From positions 186,001 through 250,000 of the forward strand of contig NZ_JBNJQR010000005.1 in assembly GCF_050113715.1 (NCBI RefSeq): DNA of 64,000 bases, read 5' to 3'. Made by a program: the position numbers and the translations under genes. Source of the stretch: Brevibacillus_H ginsengisoli. Lineage in GTDB: Bacteria > Bacillota > Bacilli > Brevibacillales > Brevibacillaceae. A model generated the notes under the pieces. That model saw only the letters and a list, made by a program, of their open reading frames with translations, was not told the DNA's origin and ran no database searches. Below, piece after piece: positions 1 to 7,667 of this stretch. The first letter of the stretch is position 1. Every line of letters starts with the position of its first letter.

Positions 1-103
1 TTCCTATCCAATAAAGAAGGGGGAGCATTTTCTCCTGCCGCATGGTGTAGGTGCGATTCTTTTGCAAGGAACAGCTGAGCTCATCGTTTCTTATGTTGAA
101 TAG
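1..103 (+). CDS. manA: Mannose-6-phosphate isomerase, class I, C-terminal fragment
   Basis: The window opens inside this gene; the frame starting at base 2 is open and ends at TAG (101-103), leaving about 33 residues. The fragment contains KKGEHFLLPHGVG followed by GTAELIVS and a short tail. This resembles the final beta-strands of the type I phosphomannose isomerase cupin, where a K-G-x-x-F-hydrophobic-P loop precedes a closing G-x-A-E-hydrophobic-hydrophobic-S strand. The family interconverts mannose-6-phosphate and fructose-6-phosphate in the cytoplasm using zinc. The metal ligands lie upstream and cannot be checked. An intrinsic terminator follows 50 bp later. Other cupin isomerases could share this tail, so the call is moderate. 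Confidence 0.6.
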   Translation, partial: SYPIKKGEHFLLPHGVGAILLQGTAELIVSYVE

Positions 104-153
104 AACGGAATGGAAATGAACAAGATTAAATCGAATCGAGAGCGATCACTCAA

Positions 154-177
154 GTCACCAAAGTTGGTGGCTTTTTT
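154..177 (+). terminator. Intrinsic terminator after manA
   Basis: An 8-bp stem (bases 154-161 with 164-171, one G-T pair) is followed directly by six T (172-177). It sits 50 bp after the manA stop and ahead of the next gene. Confidence 0.8.
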
Positions 178-258
178 ATTTGTGTTGACTTTTGATAAGT
201 TACTGACAAAATAAAAGCATAAAGCATTTATAATGAAAACTGGTGGAGTGTGATATCC

Positions 259-1281
259 ATGAAGATAAAACTTAGTGCATTAGACCAATCACCAATTCCA
301 GAGGGAAGTACGGCAGCTGTGGCTTTAGCGCAAACAGCTCGGCTGGCCCAGGAGTTGGAGAAGCTGGGCTATCAACGATTCTGGGTATCGGAACATCATT
401 TCACTTATAGTTTGGCGGGTTCAAGCCCAGAAGTGCTTATCGCTCATCTAGGAGCCAAAACCGAGCGAATTCGCATTGGTTCAGGCGGTGTCATGCTGCC
501 GCATTACAGTGCGTTTAAGGTAGCGGAGAATTTTCGCCTGTTGGAGGCTCTTTATCCGAATCGAATCGATCTGGGCGTGGGCAGAGCGCCAGGTGGCATG
601 CCAATTGCTTCGAGAGCCTTGCAAGAGGGCAAAATCTCAGGGGTTGATCAGTATCCGGAGCAATTGAATGACCTGATTGCGTACATTCATGATGAGTTGC
701 CAGAGAATCATCCGTTTGCTGGTTTGCAAGCAACGCCGATTATTCCAACAATACCGGAGATCTGGCTGTTAGGTTCTAGCGGAGAGAGTGCCAAGTTAGC
801 GGCAGAAAGAGGTGCGGCTTTTGCTTTTGCCCACTTCATTAATGGGCAGGGCACTGGAACGGAAGCTATGCAGTGGTATCAACGTTATTTCAAACCCACC
901 AGAGTCGGAGATCAACCGAAGTCCATGGTAGCAATTTTTGTGGTATGCGCAGAGACAGAGGAAGAAGCGAACAAGCTGGCATCCAGTCTTGATCTCTCGA
1001 TTTTATTGATCGAAAAGGGAACAAGCAACCGTACAGGAGTCCCATCCGTAGAGCGAGCTTTGGCTTATCCGTATTCAGAATATGATCGCTATCGGATGGA
1101 GGATAATCGCAATCGAATGATCGTAGGAACACCGGAGCAAGTGAAGCAAAAAATCCTGCGGATGAGCGAGGAATACAACACCCATGAGTTTATGATCGTG
1201 TCCATCATCCATGATTTTGAGGCCAAATTAAAATCGTATCGGCTTTTGGCGGACGCGTTTGGACTTACGGCCTCATTCTGA
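259..1281 (+). CDS. LLM-class flavin-dependent oxidoreductase (luciferase-like monooxygenase)
   Basis: 340 residues of the bacterial luciferase-like monooxygenase superfamily, which uses reduced FMN or F420 to oxidise small substrates in the cytoplasm. Family features visible are the N-terminal LDQSPIPEG strand, RFWVSEHH with its conserved acidic-His-His, the RIRIGSGGVMLPHY segment, the NRIDLGVGRAPGG flavin-site stretch, and WLLGSSGESAKLAAERG. This matches the Bacillus YvbT/YwcH-like group, whose substrates are mostly unknown. The reading frame can start at GTG 250, but GGAG at 245-248 is ideally placed (10 nt) for ATG 259, so I use that start. A TATAAT at 229-234 could be the -10. It stands alone between a terminator and an unrelated hydrolase. 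Substrate unknown. Confidence 0.85.
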   Translation: MKIKLSALDQSPIPEGSTAAVALAQTARLAQELEKLGYQRFWVSEHHFTYSLAGSSPEVLIAHLGAKTERIRIGSGGVMLPHYSAFKVAENFRLLEALYPNRIDLGVGRAPGGMPIASRALQEGKISGVDQYPEQLNDLIAYIHDELPENHPFAGLQATPIIPTIPEIWLLGSSGESAKLAAERGAAFAFAHFINGQGTGTEAMQWYQRYFKPTRVGDQPKSMVAIFVVCAETEEEANKLASSLDLSILLIEKGTSNRTGVPSVERALAYPYSEYDRYRMEDNRNRMIVGTPEQVKQKILRMSEEYNTHEFMIVSIIHDFEAKLKSYRLLADAFGLTASF

Positions 1282-1383
1282 TTCGTCCAACTATGGCTTA
1301 GGAGTCGCTTAGTTCTCTTACTTAAAAAGGATAAAATCCAAATAAAGGTAAAAAACCAATCAGTTAGAATAGAATAATAGAAA

Positions 1384-1395
1384 CGAAGCGCTTCG
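1384..1395. promoter_or_regulatory. 12-bp perfect palindrome upstream of the hydrolase (possible operator)
   Basis: CGAAGCGCTTCG is a perfect palindrome about 40 bp before the TTG start at 1433 and just after AT-rich sequence with TAGAAT-like boxes. Its position suits an operator. No cognate regulator is adjacent, so this is only a candidate. Confidence 0.3.
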
Positions 1396-1432
1396 CAGTG
1401 TTTCCAATAGATAAGTAGAGGGGTGCAATCAC

Positions 1433-2500
1433 TTGTCACAGAAAACGGTGAAGAAGACTGTTCAAACCAATCGTCTGGTAACGTCGTTTTTTGAAGCAGG
1501 GGATCGGAATAATCCGCCTGTTTTGTTGGTTCACGGGAATGTATCTTCTAATCTTTTTTGGGATGAGGCATTGGAGCAATTATCGGATGGGTATTGGGTC
1601 ATCGCCCCTGATTTGAGAGGGTATGGAGAATCCGAAGCGAAGCCAATTGATGCCACGCGTGGTGTGCGCGATTGGTCAGATGATCTTCATGCGCTTGTGA
1701 CTTGCTTGCAAATCGATGTACCCATTCACATCATCGGATGGTCACTAGGCGGGGGAGTAGTGATGCAATACGCGATTGATTATCCTGAATCGGTTGCCTC
1801 GTTGATCCTGTTAAATCCGGTCTCTCCCTACGGATATGGCGGGACGAAGGATGAGGTGGGAACCCCTTGCTATGACAACTTTGCTGGATCTGGTGCAGGT
1901 GCGACGAATCCGGAATTTGTTGAACGGTTGCGCCAAGGCGATCGATCGGATGAGGCTCCGAGTAGTCCACGTAATATTATGAATCAATTTTATTTTAAAC
2001 CGCCCTTCCGCGTTTCTCAGGAAAGGGAAGAGCAATTTGTTCAGTCGATGGTAGCGATCAAGGTGGGGGAAGGGTTGTATCCGGGAAGCTTCGAGACCTG
2101 CTCAGAATGGCCGGGTGTCAAGCCAGGAGATGTCGGGATTAATAACGCGATATCCCCCAAACATTTTAAAACCGACTCGATTGCCGATATTTCACCCAAG
2201 CCGCCTATCTTGTGGGTTCGGGGTTCAGATGATGCGATTGTGTCCGATCAGCCGCAACTTGATTTTGGCTACTTGGGACAGCAGGGCATCATCCCCGGCT
2301 GGCCAGGGGAAGAGGCGTACCCCCCGCAGCCAATGGTCAGTCAAACCAGGCATGTGCTCAACAGGTATCAAGCGAACGGAGGACAATACGAAGAGTTTGT
2401 TGTGGAAGGAGCCGGACACTCTCCGCATATTGAGAAGCCTACTGTGGTGTACGACAAAATCATTCAGTTTATTCAAGGGGCAACGAAAAAACCGCACTAG
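1433..2500 (+). CDS. Alpha/beta-fold hydrolase
   Basis: 355 residues of the alpha/beta hydrolase superfamily. The oxyanion segment VLLVHGNVSSN is near residue 34, the nucleophile elbow GWSLGGG puts Ser at about 104, the acid is probably in RGSDDAIV near 266, and the catalytic His is in EGAGHSPHIEKP near 329. A long cap insertion lies between the elbow and the acid. There is no signal peptide, so it is probably cytoplasmic. The start is TTG: AGAGGGG at 1417-1423 sits 9 nt upstream and no better ATG is in frame. The stop codon lies in the loop of the terminator. The substrate cannot be inferred; ester hydrolysis or C-C bond cleavage are both possible. Confidence 0.85.
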   Translation: MSQKTVKKTVQTNRLVTSFFEAGDRNNPPVLLVHGNVSSNLFWDEALEQLSDGYWVIAPDLRGYGESEAKPIDATRGVRDWSDDLHALVTCLQIDVPIHIIGWSLGGGVVMQYAIDYPESVASLILLNPVSPYGYGGTKDEVGTPCYDNFAGSGAGATNPEFVERLRQGDRSDEAPSSPRNIMNQFYFKPPFRVSQEREEQFVQSMVAIKVGEGLYPGSFETCSEWPGVKPGDVGINNAISPKHFKTDSIADISPKPPILWVRGSDDAIVSDQPQLDFGYLGQQGIIPGWPGEEAYPPQPMVSQTRHVLNRYQANGGQYEEFVVEGAGHSPHIEKPTVVYDKIIQFIQGATKKPH

Positions 2501-2513
2501 CTGCGGTTTTTTT
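2486..2513 (+). terminator. Intrinsic terminator overlapping the hydrolase stop
   Basis: ACCGCA (2491-2496) pairs with TGCGGT (2502-2507), extended by A5-6/T6-7 flanks. The TAG stop of the gene is in the loop. Confidence 0.85.
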
Positions 2514-2588
2514 ACGTGAATGAGGGATAAGTATAAATGGGAATAGTGTACGTAGGTTTTTAACCATGAACATAGGAGTGGTTACTAC

Positions 2589-3053
2589 ATGCTATCCTTT
2601 TACAGAAACTGTATGGTATGGCTGGTGCTTACAATTGTTGTTTTTCTTGTGACGGGATTTCAAAGCATAGAAACAAGTACAAAGGCATCAACCAGTGAAG
2701 GGGAGAACCGTTACGCGGTTGCCGGAATTGATAATCCGCAAGCGTTCGAGTCGACGTTTCGATCCGTACAGCGATTGGTATCGCAGGGAGATAAGATCGG
2801 TGTTGCTAACTACATACGATATCCCTTGTCTGTCTATACGAATGGAAAGAAGCAAATCATTGAGAATAAACAACAGTTCATTCAGCACTATGACACAATC
2901 TTCTCCCCAAAAGTAAAACAAGCCCTAATCAACCAAAAGGTCGAGGAAACCTTCGTGCGTGATCAAGGGGTTATGGCAGGCGGTGGAGAAGTCTGGTTTG
3001 GGGCGACGGACAGCAAGCCGCAGAAGTATCTGATTATCACGATCAACAATTAA
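2589..3053 (+). CDS. Small secreted or membrane-anchored protein of unknown function
   Basis: 154 residues. Residues 7-25 form one hydrophobic stretch after a short positive N-terminus, reading as a signal peptide or membrane anchor, so the rest is probably outside the membrane. The exported part has the order helix, conserved-looking YIRYPLSVYTNGKK, helix, then GEVWFGA and a strand-rich tail. That is reminiscent of NTF2-like (SnoaL/DUF4440-type) cone folds, but this is impression rather than a recognised family. The ribosome site AGGAG lies 10 nt before the ATG. It is a single gene with terminators on both sides. Confidence 0.6.
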   Translation: MLSFYRNCMVWLVLTIVVFLVTGFQSIETSTKASTSEGENRYAVAGIDNPQAFESTFRSVQRLVSQGDKIGVANYIRYPLSVYTNGKKQIIENKQQFIQHYDTIFSPKVKQALINQKVEETFVRDQGVMAGGGEVWFGATDSKPQKYLIITINN

Positions 3054-3054
3054 A

Positions 3055-3080
3055 AGGCGCCAGTTTATGGCGTCTTTTTT
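3055..3080 (+). terminator. Intrinsic terminator
   Basis: A 7-bp stem (3056-3062 with 68-74 of the same hundred, one G-T pair) and six T at 3075-3080. Foldback copy A begins eight nucleotides later. Confidence 0.8.
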
Positions 3081-3087
3081 AGTAAAT

Positions 3088-3351
3088 AAGCAAGTTTAAC
3101 CCCTTTCTGATCATAAAGGGGTTAAACTTGCTTTCCGTTCGCGTAAGCCTGCTGAAGAAAAGACTTCGTCACTAACGACTCATTTTAAGCGAAACCAAGC
3201 GCAGAGAACGAAGGAAGGAAAAGAGTCGGCATTCTTTACATCAATGAGAAACGAAGTGATTTTCTTGTCGACTCCCTTCCGTAGAGAACGGAGCGGACAG
3301 CAGAAGCTACAAGCGAGCTTAAACAGAGCGTACAGGGACGAAGTCTTTTCT
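3088..3351 (+). repeat. Foldback element copy A (type 1, full length)
   Basis: Dispersed repeat of 264 bp. The 5' hairpin has an 18-19 bp perfect stem (3088-3106 with 3115-3133) whose sequence differs from every other copy. The body is bounded by the inverted repeat AGAAAAGACTTCGTC (3156-3170) and GACGAAGTCTTTTCT (3337-3351). Inside are the type 1 stems ATTTTAAGC/GAGCTTAAAC and GGAAGG-GAGTCG/CGACTC-CCTTCC. Its right end forms the 3' end of the convergent GNAT gene. Confidence 0.9.
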
Positions 3352-3918
3352 AACGTGCAATGTCCGATAATCCTCTTCTAAAATCGCCATGAGAATCGAA
3401 TCATGGTAGGCGTGGTTGTAATAGAGCGCGTCACGCTGTACACCTTCTTGTTGAAAGCCTAACTTCTCATACACATGGGATGCTCGTTCGTTAAAGGAGA
3501 AGACGTTCAGCTCAATTCGATGCATATTGAGAATTCCGAAACCATAATCCAGCAGAAGCAGGATGGCTTCACTTCCGTAGCCTTTCCCTTGAAATCGTTC
3601 TTGGTCAATCGCTATTCGCAGATTGCAGTTTCGATTGTATGAATCAATGCCTTGCAGGGCGATGTCTCCAATTACTTCATCTGTCTCATGCAAGGCGATC
3701 AGAAGCAGGACACTGGAAGAATCCTGAGATTTGCCTTCAATGTAGCGAGCGATTTGTTCTTTGGTGAAGTGTTTCTGTGTTCCGGTCAGCCTTCTGGTTT
3801 CTCGGTTGTATAACATCCGAAAATATAGCTCCGTATCATCAAGTCCAATCGGCCGCAAGTAAACGCGGTTGCCTTCCAGAAATCGAACGGGTTGCTTGGT
3901 TTGTTGCTGAATGTCCAT
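3319..3918 (-). CDS. GNAT-family N-acetyltransferase (RimJ/RimL-like), C-terminus supplied by repeat copy A
   Basis: 199 residues. The N-terminal FLEGNRVYLRPIGLDD strand, a central RFQGKGYGSEA acetyl-CoA pyrophosphate loop and the C-terminal NERASHVYEKLGFQQEGVQRD segment are typical of the RimJ/RimL group of the GNAT fold. Such enzymes transfer acetyl groups from acetyl-CoA to protein N-termini, amino acids or polyamines; the acceptor here is unknown. GGAGG precedes the ATG at 3916-3918 by about five bases. The last ten residues, RKDFVPVRSV, and the stop codon are encoded by bases 3319-3351 inside foldback element A, so the native tail has been replaced or extended. The catalytic core looks complete. 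Confidence 0.85.
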   Translation of the reverse strand: MDIQQQTKQPVRFLEGNRVYLRPIGLDDTELYFRMLYNRETRRLTGTQKHFTKEQIARYIEGKSQDSSSVLLLIALHETDEVIGDIALQGIDSYNRNCNLRIAIDQERFQGKGYGSEAILLLLDYGFGILNMHRIELNVFSFNERASHVYEKLGFQQEGVQRDALYYNHAYHDSILMAILEEDYRTLHVRKDFVPVRSV

Positions 3919-4027
3919 GCTGGGCCTCCAATCGTTTAGAAACGGTAATGAATTCGGTCAGGTCTCTAGAACAGATTAACGGCTGAGGTAACCAATTGAA
4001 TAGGGAAAGAATGATTAGAATGAATTC

Positions 4028-4564
4028 CTACTGTGGTGAAGCCTCCGCAAGCGCAATCACTCCCGTGCGCAAATCGTCCGGCAACGGTTGGCTGAGCAGT
4101 TTGTTCATAACCTCTGAATTGAACCCATGCTGTTTTAGATAGCGATGAAGTAATTGAGCCTTGTCCATTCGGTTCATCAAATAGTAGGCAACATACCAGA
4201 CTTCAGGACTGCCGACCGCTACGCCTTCCCAGCGGAATGTAGGGATGGTGGGGAGTTGACATGTACCCGCTTCTGACAGAATGGAAAAATTACCGATCAA
4301 ATCAATCTCAGGCTGAGCATGATGAAAAGAAATCCGATAGCTTGAAGCGAACGGGTAATCGCCGCTTGGGGATGCGGTATGCGCCAAGTGATCAAGCGCA
4401 GACATCACTTCCTCTAATGGAGCCTCCGTAGTTATATCCCAATCTCGCACGCGTTCGATTAATCCTAAACTGTATAGAAGCCCACTTCCACCGAGGGCGT
4501 AGGTAATATTTGCTTGTTCCAGGTGCTTGGTAACGGCTAGAAGAGGTTCAAGAGACGGTTGCAT
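4028..4564 (-). CDS. Nucleotidyltransferase-fold protein (putative)
   Basis: 178 residues from the preferred start. Near the N-terminus it reads YALGGSGLLYSLG then RVRDWDITT. This is the GG-S helix followed by an acidic-x-acidic strand that marks the polymerase-beta-like nucleotidyltransferase superfamily, including AbiEii/MNT-like and DUF4269-like proteins. A later EIDLIG could supply the third acidic residue. The reading frame extends to 4609, but AAAGGAG ends about eight bases before ATG 4562-4564, whereas the longer form would overlap the fabF stop without a ribosome site. It lies just downstream of fabF on the same strand and may be co-transcribed. No toxin or antitoxin partner is visible, and substrate and role are unknown. 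Confidence 0.6.
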   Translation of the reverse strand: MQPSLEPLLAVTKHLEQANITYALGGSGLLYSLGLIERVRDWDITTEAPLEEVMSALDHLAHTASPSGDYPFASSYRISFHHAQPEIDLIGNFSILSEAGTCQLPTIPTFRWEGVAVGSPEVWYVAYYLMNRMDKAQLLHRYLKQHGFNSEVMNKLLSQPLPDDLRTGVIALAEASPQ

Positions 4565-4602
4565 GGGTGTTCTCCTTTGAGTACAGGTAGTATCTATCGA
4601 TT

Positions 4603-5847
4603 TTAGCATAAATGATTGTAGGATTTTAACACGATCACTGCATTGTGTCCTCCAAAACCGAAAGAATTGGATAATCCTATGTTCAATTGAGCTTCACGAG
4701 CTACATTAGGTACGTAGTCCAAATCACACTCGGGATCTCTCATCTCCTGATTAATTGTTGGGGGAATTATGTTGTGCTGAAGGGTTTTAACTAGAGCGAT
4801 GGCTTCAACTGCACTAGCGGCTCCCAATAGATGACCAGTCATGGACTTATTTGCTGTAATCGGAATTCGATAAGCATTTTCTCCAAATAGTTTTTTTATC
4901 GCCAGAGTTTCCGATCTATCACCGATCTCTGTGCTTGTGGCGTGTGCGCTAATCACATCCACTTCATCTTGGCTAATGCCAGCTTCTTGAATCGCCAGCT
5001 TCATAGCCTGATAAGCGCCAAGCCCCTCTGGATGGGTCGCCACCATATGGTAAGCATCGGAACTGGCTCCGTAGCCAATTACTTCTGCATAAATTCGGGC
5101 ATTTCTTCGCAAAGCATGAGTAAGCGACTCCAAAATCAGGATTCCTGCGCCTTCAGCCATAACAAATCCATCTCGACTTGCATCGAACGGACGGCTAGCT
5201 AGGGATGGTGCGTCGTTTCGGGTAGATAAAGCGGTAGCATTGCCAAAACTCGCTAAAGATATTTCCGTGACAGCAGCTTCTGCTCCTCCGACAAAGGCGG
5301 CATCCATGCCCCCAAACCGAATGGAACGAAATGCTTCTCCGATTGACGTATTACCAATGGAACAAGCGGTAACCGGGGACATGGTAGGACCTAATGCGCC
5401 AAATTTAATACTGATCATAGCTGCCGCCATATTCGAAATCATCATGGGTACCAAAGAGGGGCTTACTCGCTCAGGCCCACGCTCTCGAATAATTGCGTCC
5501 TGCTCTAATAAGGTTTGAATACCCCCGACACCAGAACCGACGTATACACCCAAACGTTCCCGATTCATATGCTCAAGTAAAAGCCCCGAATCTTTCAAAG
5601 CTTGCTCAGCAGCCACTACAGCGAATTGGCAAAAGCGATCCATACGCCGTGCTTCTTTACGGCCGAGAAGAGTATCCGCGTCAAAATCCCGAACGATACC
5701 AGCTATTTTGGACTTTTGTCTAGAAACGTCAAACGTATCAATCAGGGAAATTCCAGACTTTCCTTTTATTAATTGATTCCAAAAGCTTTCTACCGTGTTC
5801 CCAAGCGGCGAAACTACACCCATCCCTGTAATCACAACTCTTTCCAT
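4603..5847 (-). CDS. fabF: Beta-ketoacyl-ACP synthase II (FabF) paralogue
   Basis: 414 residues, the usual FabF length. FabF condenses malonyl-ACP with acyl-ACP in fatty-acid elongation. The catalytic triad is intact: Cys162 in VTACSIGNTSIG, His302 in SAHATST and His339 in SMTGHLLGA. The C-terminal NSFGFGGHNAV oxyanion loop is also present. The nucleophile neighbourhood differs slightly from housekeeping FabF (A-C-S-I-G-N rather than A-C-A-T/S-G), and the usual HGTST reads HATST. It is divergent from an MmyB-type regulator and not inside a fab cluster, so it is probably an inducible or specialised paralogue rather than the main enzyme. GAGGAGGG precedes the ATG. Confidence 0.9.
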   Translation of the reverse strand: MERVVITGMGVVSPLGNTVESFWNQLIKGKSGISLIDTFDVSRQKSKIAGIVRDFDADTLLGRKEARRMDRFCQFAVVAAEQALKDSGLLLEHMNRERLGVYVGSGVGGIQTLLEQDAIIRERGPERVSPSLVPMMISNMAAAMISIKFGALGPTMSPVTACSIGNTSIGEAFRSIRFGGMDAAFVGGAEAAVTEISLASFGNATALSTRNDAPSLASRPFDASRDGFVMAEGAGILILESLTHALRRNARIYAEVIGYGASSDAYHMVATHPEGLGAYQAMKLAIQEAGISQDEVDVISAHATSTEIGDRSETLAIKKLFGENAYRIPITANKSMTGHLLGAASAVEAIALVKTLQHNIIPPTINQEMRDPECDLDYVPNVAREAQLNIGLSNSFGFGGHNAVIVLKSYNHLC

Positions 5848-5896
5848 TCTGATACCCTCCTCTAACTAGCGATCATAAAACAATCTTGTCACTTTC

Positions 5897-5934
5897 GTTA
5901 TCCTATTACAAGTTATAGGTTATCCTAGTATAAT
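5897..5934 (+). promoter_or_regulatory. Promoter with paired operator-like repeats, fabF/MmyB divergent region
   Basis: TTACAA (5906-5911), a 17-bp spacer and a perfect TATAAT (5929-5934) form a sigma-A promoter for the regulator. GTTATCCTA occurs twice, at 5897-5905 and 5919-5927, 22 bp (two helical turns) apart and bracketing the -35. The second copy sits in the near-palindrome TAGGTTATCCTA. This is consistent with autoregulation and co-control of fabF. Confidence 0.6.
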
Positions 5935-5973
5935 GAGTACCATGATAATGGGAATGAAAAGGTGAGAGATAAC

Positions 5974-6813
5974 ATGGATCGTGAAACAAGGCTTCAAGCA
6001 CTATCAGTTTTTTTGAAAGCAAAACGAGCCAAGATTTCCCCCGAATCTATCGGAATTGCAACAGGCACCCGTAGAAGAACACCTGGCCTTCGAAGAGAAG
6101 AAGTTGCCCAACTGGCAGGGGTCAGCACCACTTGGTATACGTGGCTTGAACAGGGACGAGACATACGAATGTCTACCTCGGTATTGGATTGTATCGGAGC
6201 TGCGCTACAGTTGACTAGCGATGAACGTAAATATCTGTATGCTTTAGCATTGGAGTCTGGTTCAGGAACAGCCAATTTAAAGGAAGAACCGCTAGAAATA
6301 AGTCCGTCTTTAAAAAAGATTTTAGAAGAGTTGCGATATTGTCCTACCATCATTTCTGACAGACGATATTCTATTGTTGGTTGGAATGAGGCTGCATCTC
6401 ACGTTTTTTTGGATTTTGGAAAAATCCCATTTGAGCAGCGCAATATGATTCGGTTGTTGTTTACTAGAAAAGAGCTTCAACGATTGGCGGTTAACTGGGA
6501 TCATTTTATCAGAGGATTTCTTGCGATTTTTCGTGCTTATTACGGTCAATATGTAGAGGATGACTGGTATGATCGGTTCCTCGAGGAGATGAAGGGCATT
6601 CACCCGGATTTCGACCATCTTTGGCAACAAAGCGAGGTAAAATCCGCTCCGGAGGTCCTTATCGAATTTCGTCATGCGAAAGCAGGAAAGATGCTGTTTA
6701 ATTTAACTTCTCTGCAGGTTCAAGGTGGTTCAGATTTGCGTTGCAGTATCTATACTCCTGATCCTGACTCCCAAACAGAAAGCAAGTTAAGAAAATTAAT
6801 GGAGCATCAGTAG
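5974..6813 (+). CDS. XRE/HTH transcriptional regulator with MmyB-like ligand-binding domain
   Basis: 279 residues. The N-terminus is a helix-turn-helix (RRTPGLRREEVAQLAGVSTTWYTWLEQGRDI, residues about 30-60) of the MmyB/XRE type. The C-terminal half is the PAS-like MmyB domain, recognisable from ILEELRYCPTIISDRRYSIVGWNEAA and a closing LRCSIYTPDPDS. Structurally studied members of this family hold a fatty acid in that domain. The regulator is divergent from a FabF paralogue and shares its promoter region, so sensing an acyl chain and controlling fabF is a reasonable inference. AAAGGTGAG lies seven bases before ATG 5974; the in-frame GTG at 5962 would overlap the ribosome site. Confidence 0.85.
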   Translation: MDRETRLQALSVFLKAKRAKISPESIGIATGTRRRTPGLRREEVAQLAGVSTTWYTWLEQGRDIRMSTSVLDCIGAALQLTSDERKYLYALALESGSGTANLKEEPLEISPSLKKILEELRYCPTIISDRRYSIVGWNEAASHVFLDFGKIPFEQRNMIRLLFTRKELQRLAVNWDHFIRGFLAIFRAYYGQYVEDDWYDRFLEEMKGIHPDFDHLWQQSEVKSAPEVLIEFRHAKAGKMLFNLTSLQVQGGSDLRCSIYTPDPDSQTESKLRKLMEHQ

Positions 6814-6835
6814 GGATCAAACGCTGAAGCGTCCA

Positions 6836-6862
6836 AATAAAAAAGACGGCACAAGGCCGTCT
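6836..6862 (-). terminator. Terminator at the end of the thi operon
   Basis: AGACGGC (6844-6850) pairs with GCCGTCT (6856-6862). Read on the minus strand it is followed by TTTTTATTT. It lies 22 bp past the thiZ stop and may also serve the convergent regulator gene. Confidence 0.75.
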
Positions 6863-6884
6863 AGTAAAAAAATTAATCGATCAC

Positions 6885-7652
6885 TTATTGTCTTACGGTA
6901 CTCCCCAGCAAATCAAGCAGTTCCGTCTTCAGTTTCGTAAAAGCCGGATCAAGCGACATTCTGGGGTCGCGCGGTCTTGGCAAGTTGACTTGAACTTCGC
7001 CGATCACTTCACCTGGACGAGCGGAGAGGACATAGATTCGATCGGATAAGAGAATCGCTTCGTCGATATCATGGGTCACCAGTAGGACGGAGTGCTGATA
7101 GGTTTGCCAAATTTGCAGCAACCATGCTTGCATCTCCATACGAGTCAAGGCGTCCAGCTTGCCGAACGGCTCATCCAACAGCAGCAATTCTTTTTGTCCG
7201 AGATAGGTGCGAAGAAACGAAGCTCGTTGCTTCATGCCACCTGATAGCATATCCGGGTAACTGTCAGCGAACTTCTCCAAGCCGAAAATCGGCAGAAGCT
7301 CCAAAGCTTGCTTGCGGGCTTGGCTTTTACGAATACCACTGACCTCCAAAGGGACGATCACATTATCGAGGATGGTGCGCCAGGGGAACAACACATCCTT
7401 TTGCGGCATGTAGCCGACGAGTCCCTTGCGTCCGATGATCGACTGTCCTTCCAACAGAATGTCACCTTCGTCGGGAACCGATAACCCGGCGGCAAGATCG
7501 AGGAGGGTGCTTTTACCACTGCCGCTTGGTCCGATCAGGCTGACGAACTCGCCTTTGCCCACGACCAGCGAGACGTCGCGCAATGCCGTAACGGCTTCAC
7601 GCTTGCTGGCGGCGAATGTTTTGGTTATACGGTTCACGCGAAGGATTTCCAT
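6885..7652 (-). CDS. thiZ: ThiZ-type ABC transporter ATPase (thiamine precursor uptake)
   Basis: 255 residues, the SsuB/TauB/ThiZ class of ATP-binding subunit. Walker A is GPSGSGKST near residues 42-50, the Q-loop is MPQKDVLFPW, the signature is LSGGMKQRASFLRTYL, Walker B is LLLLDEPFGKLDA and the switch His is in VTHDIDEA. It powers an importer made with the adjacent permease and lipoprotein. As the last gene of a TPP-riboswitch operon with an NMT1/THI5-like binding protein, it is assigned to uptake of hydroxymethylpyrimidine or a related thiamine precursor rather than sulfonates. The ribosome site is weak (GGTGA), consistent with coupling to thiY 15 bp upstream. Confidence 0.85.
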   Translation of the reverse strand: MEILRVNRITKTFAASKREAVTALRDVSLVVGKGEFVSLIGPSGSGKSTLLDLAAGLSVPDEGDILLEGQSIIGRKGLVGYMPQKDVLFPWRTILDNVIVPLEVSGIRKSQARKQALELLPIFGLEKFADSYPDMLSGGMKQRASFLRTYLGQKELLLLDEPFGKLDALTRMEMQAWLLQIWQTYQHSVLLVTHDIDEAILLSDRIYVLSARPGEVIGEVQVNLPRPRDPRMSLDPAFTKLKTELLDLLGSTVRQ

Positions 7653-7667
7653 TGATTCACCAACTAT

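Noticed and set aside
3088..3351. Group II (IIC) intron as identity of the foldback elements
   Set aside because: Terminator-adjacent insertion fits, but the elements are too short and I see no conserved domain V, no reverse-transcriptase gene and no 5' GUGYG boundary.
3088..3351. Classical insertion-sequence-derived MITE with target duplication
   Set aside because: No direct duplication of flanking bases was seen at any copy, and the inverted repeat lies inside the left boundary because the 5' hairpin is outside it. Not excluded, but unsupported.
4028..4564. Toxin-antitoxin (MNT/HEPN or AbiE) system
   Set aside because: No HEPN-domain or second small gene is adjacent; the upstream neighbour is fabF.
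4603..5847. FabF paralogue as a decarboxylating or inactive chain-length-factor-like protein
   Set aside because: Cys162, His302 and His339 are all present, so it should be a condensing enzyme.
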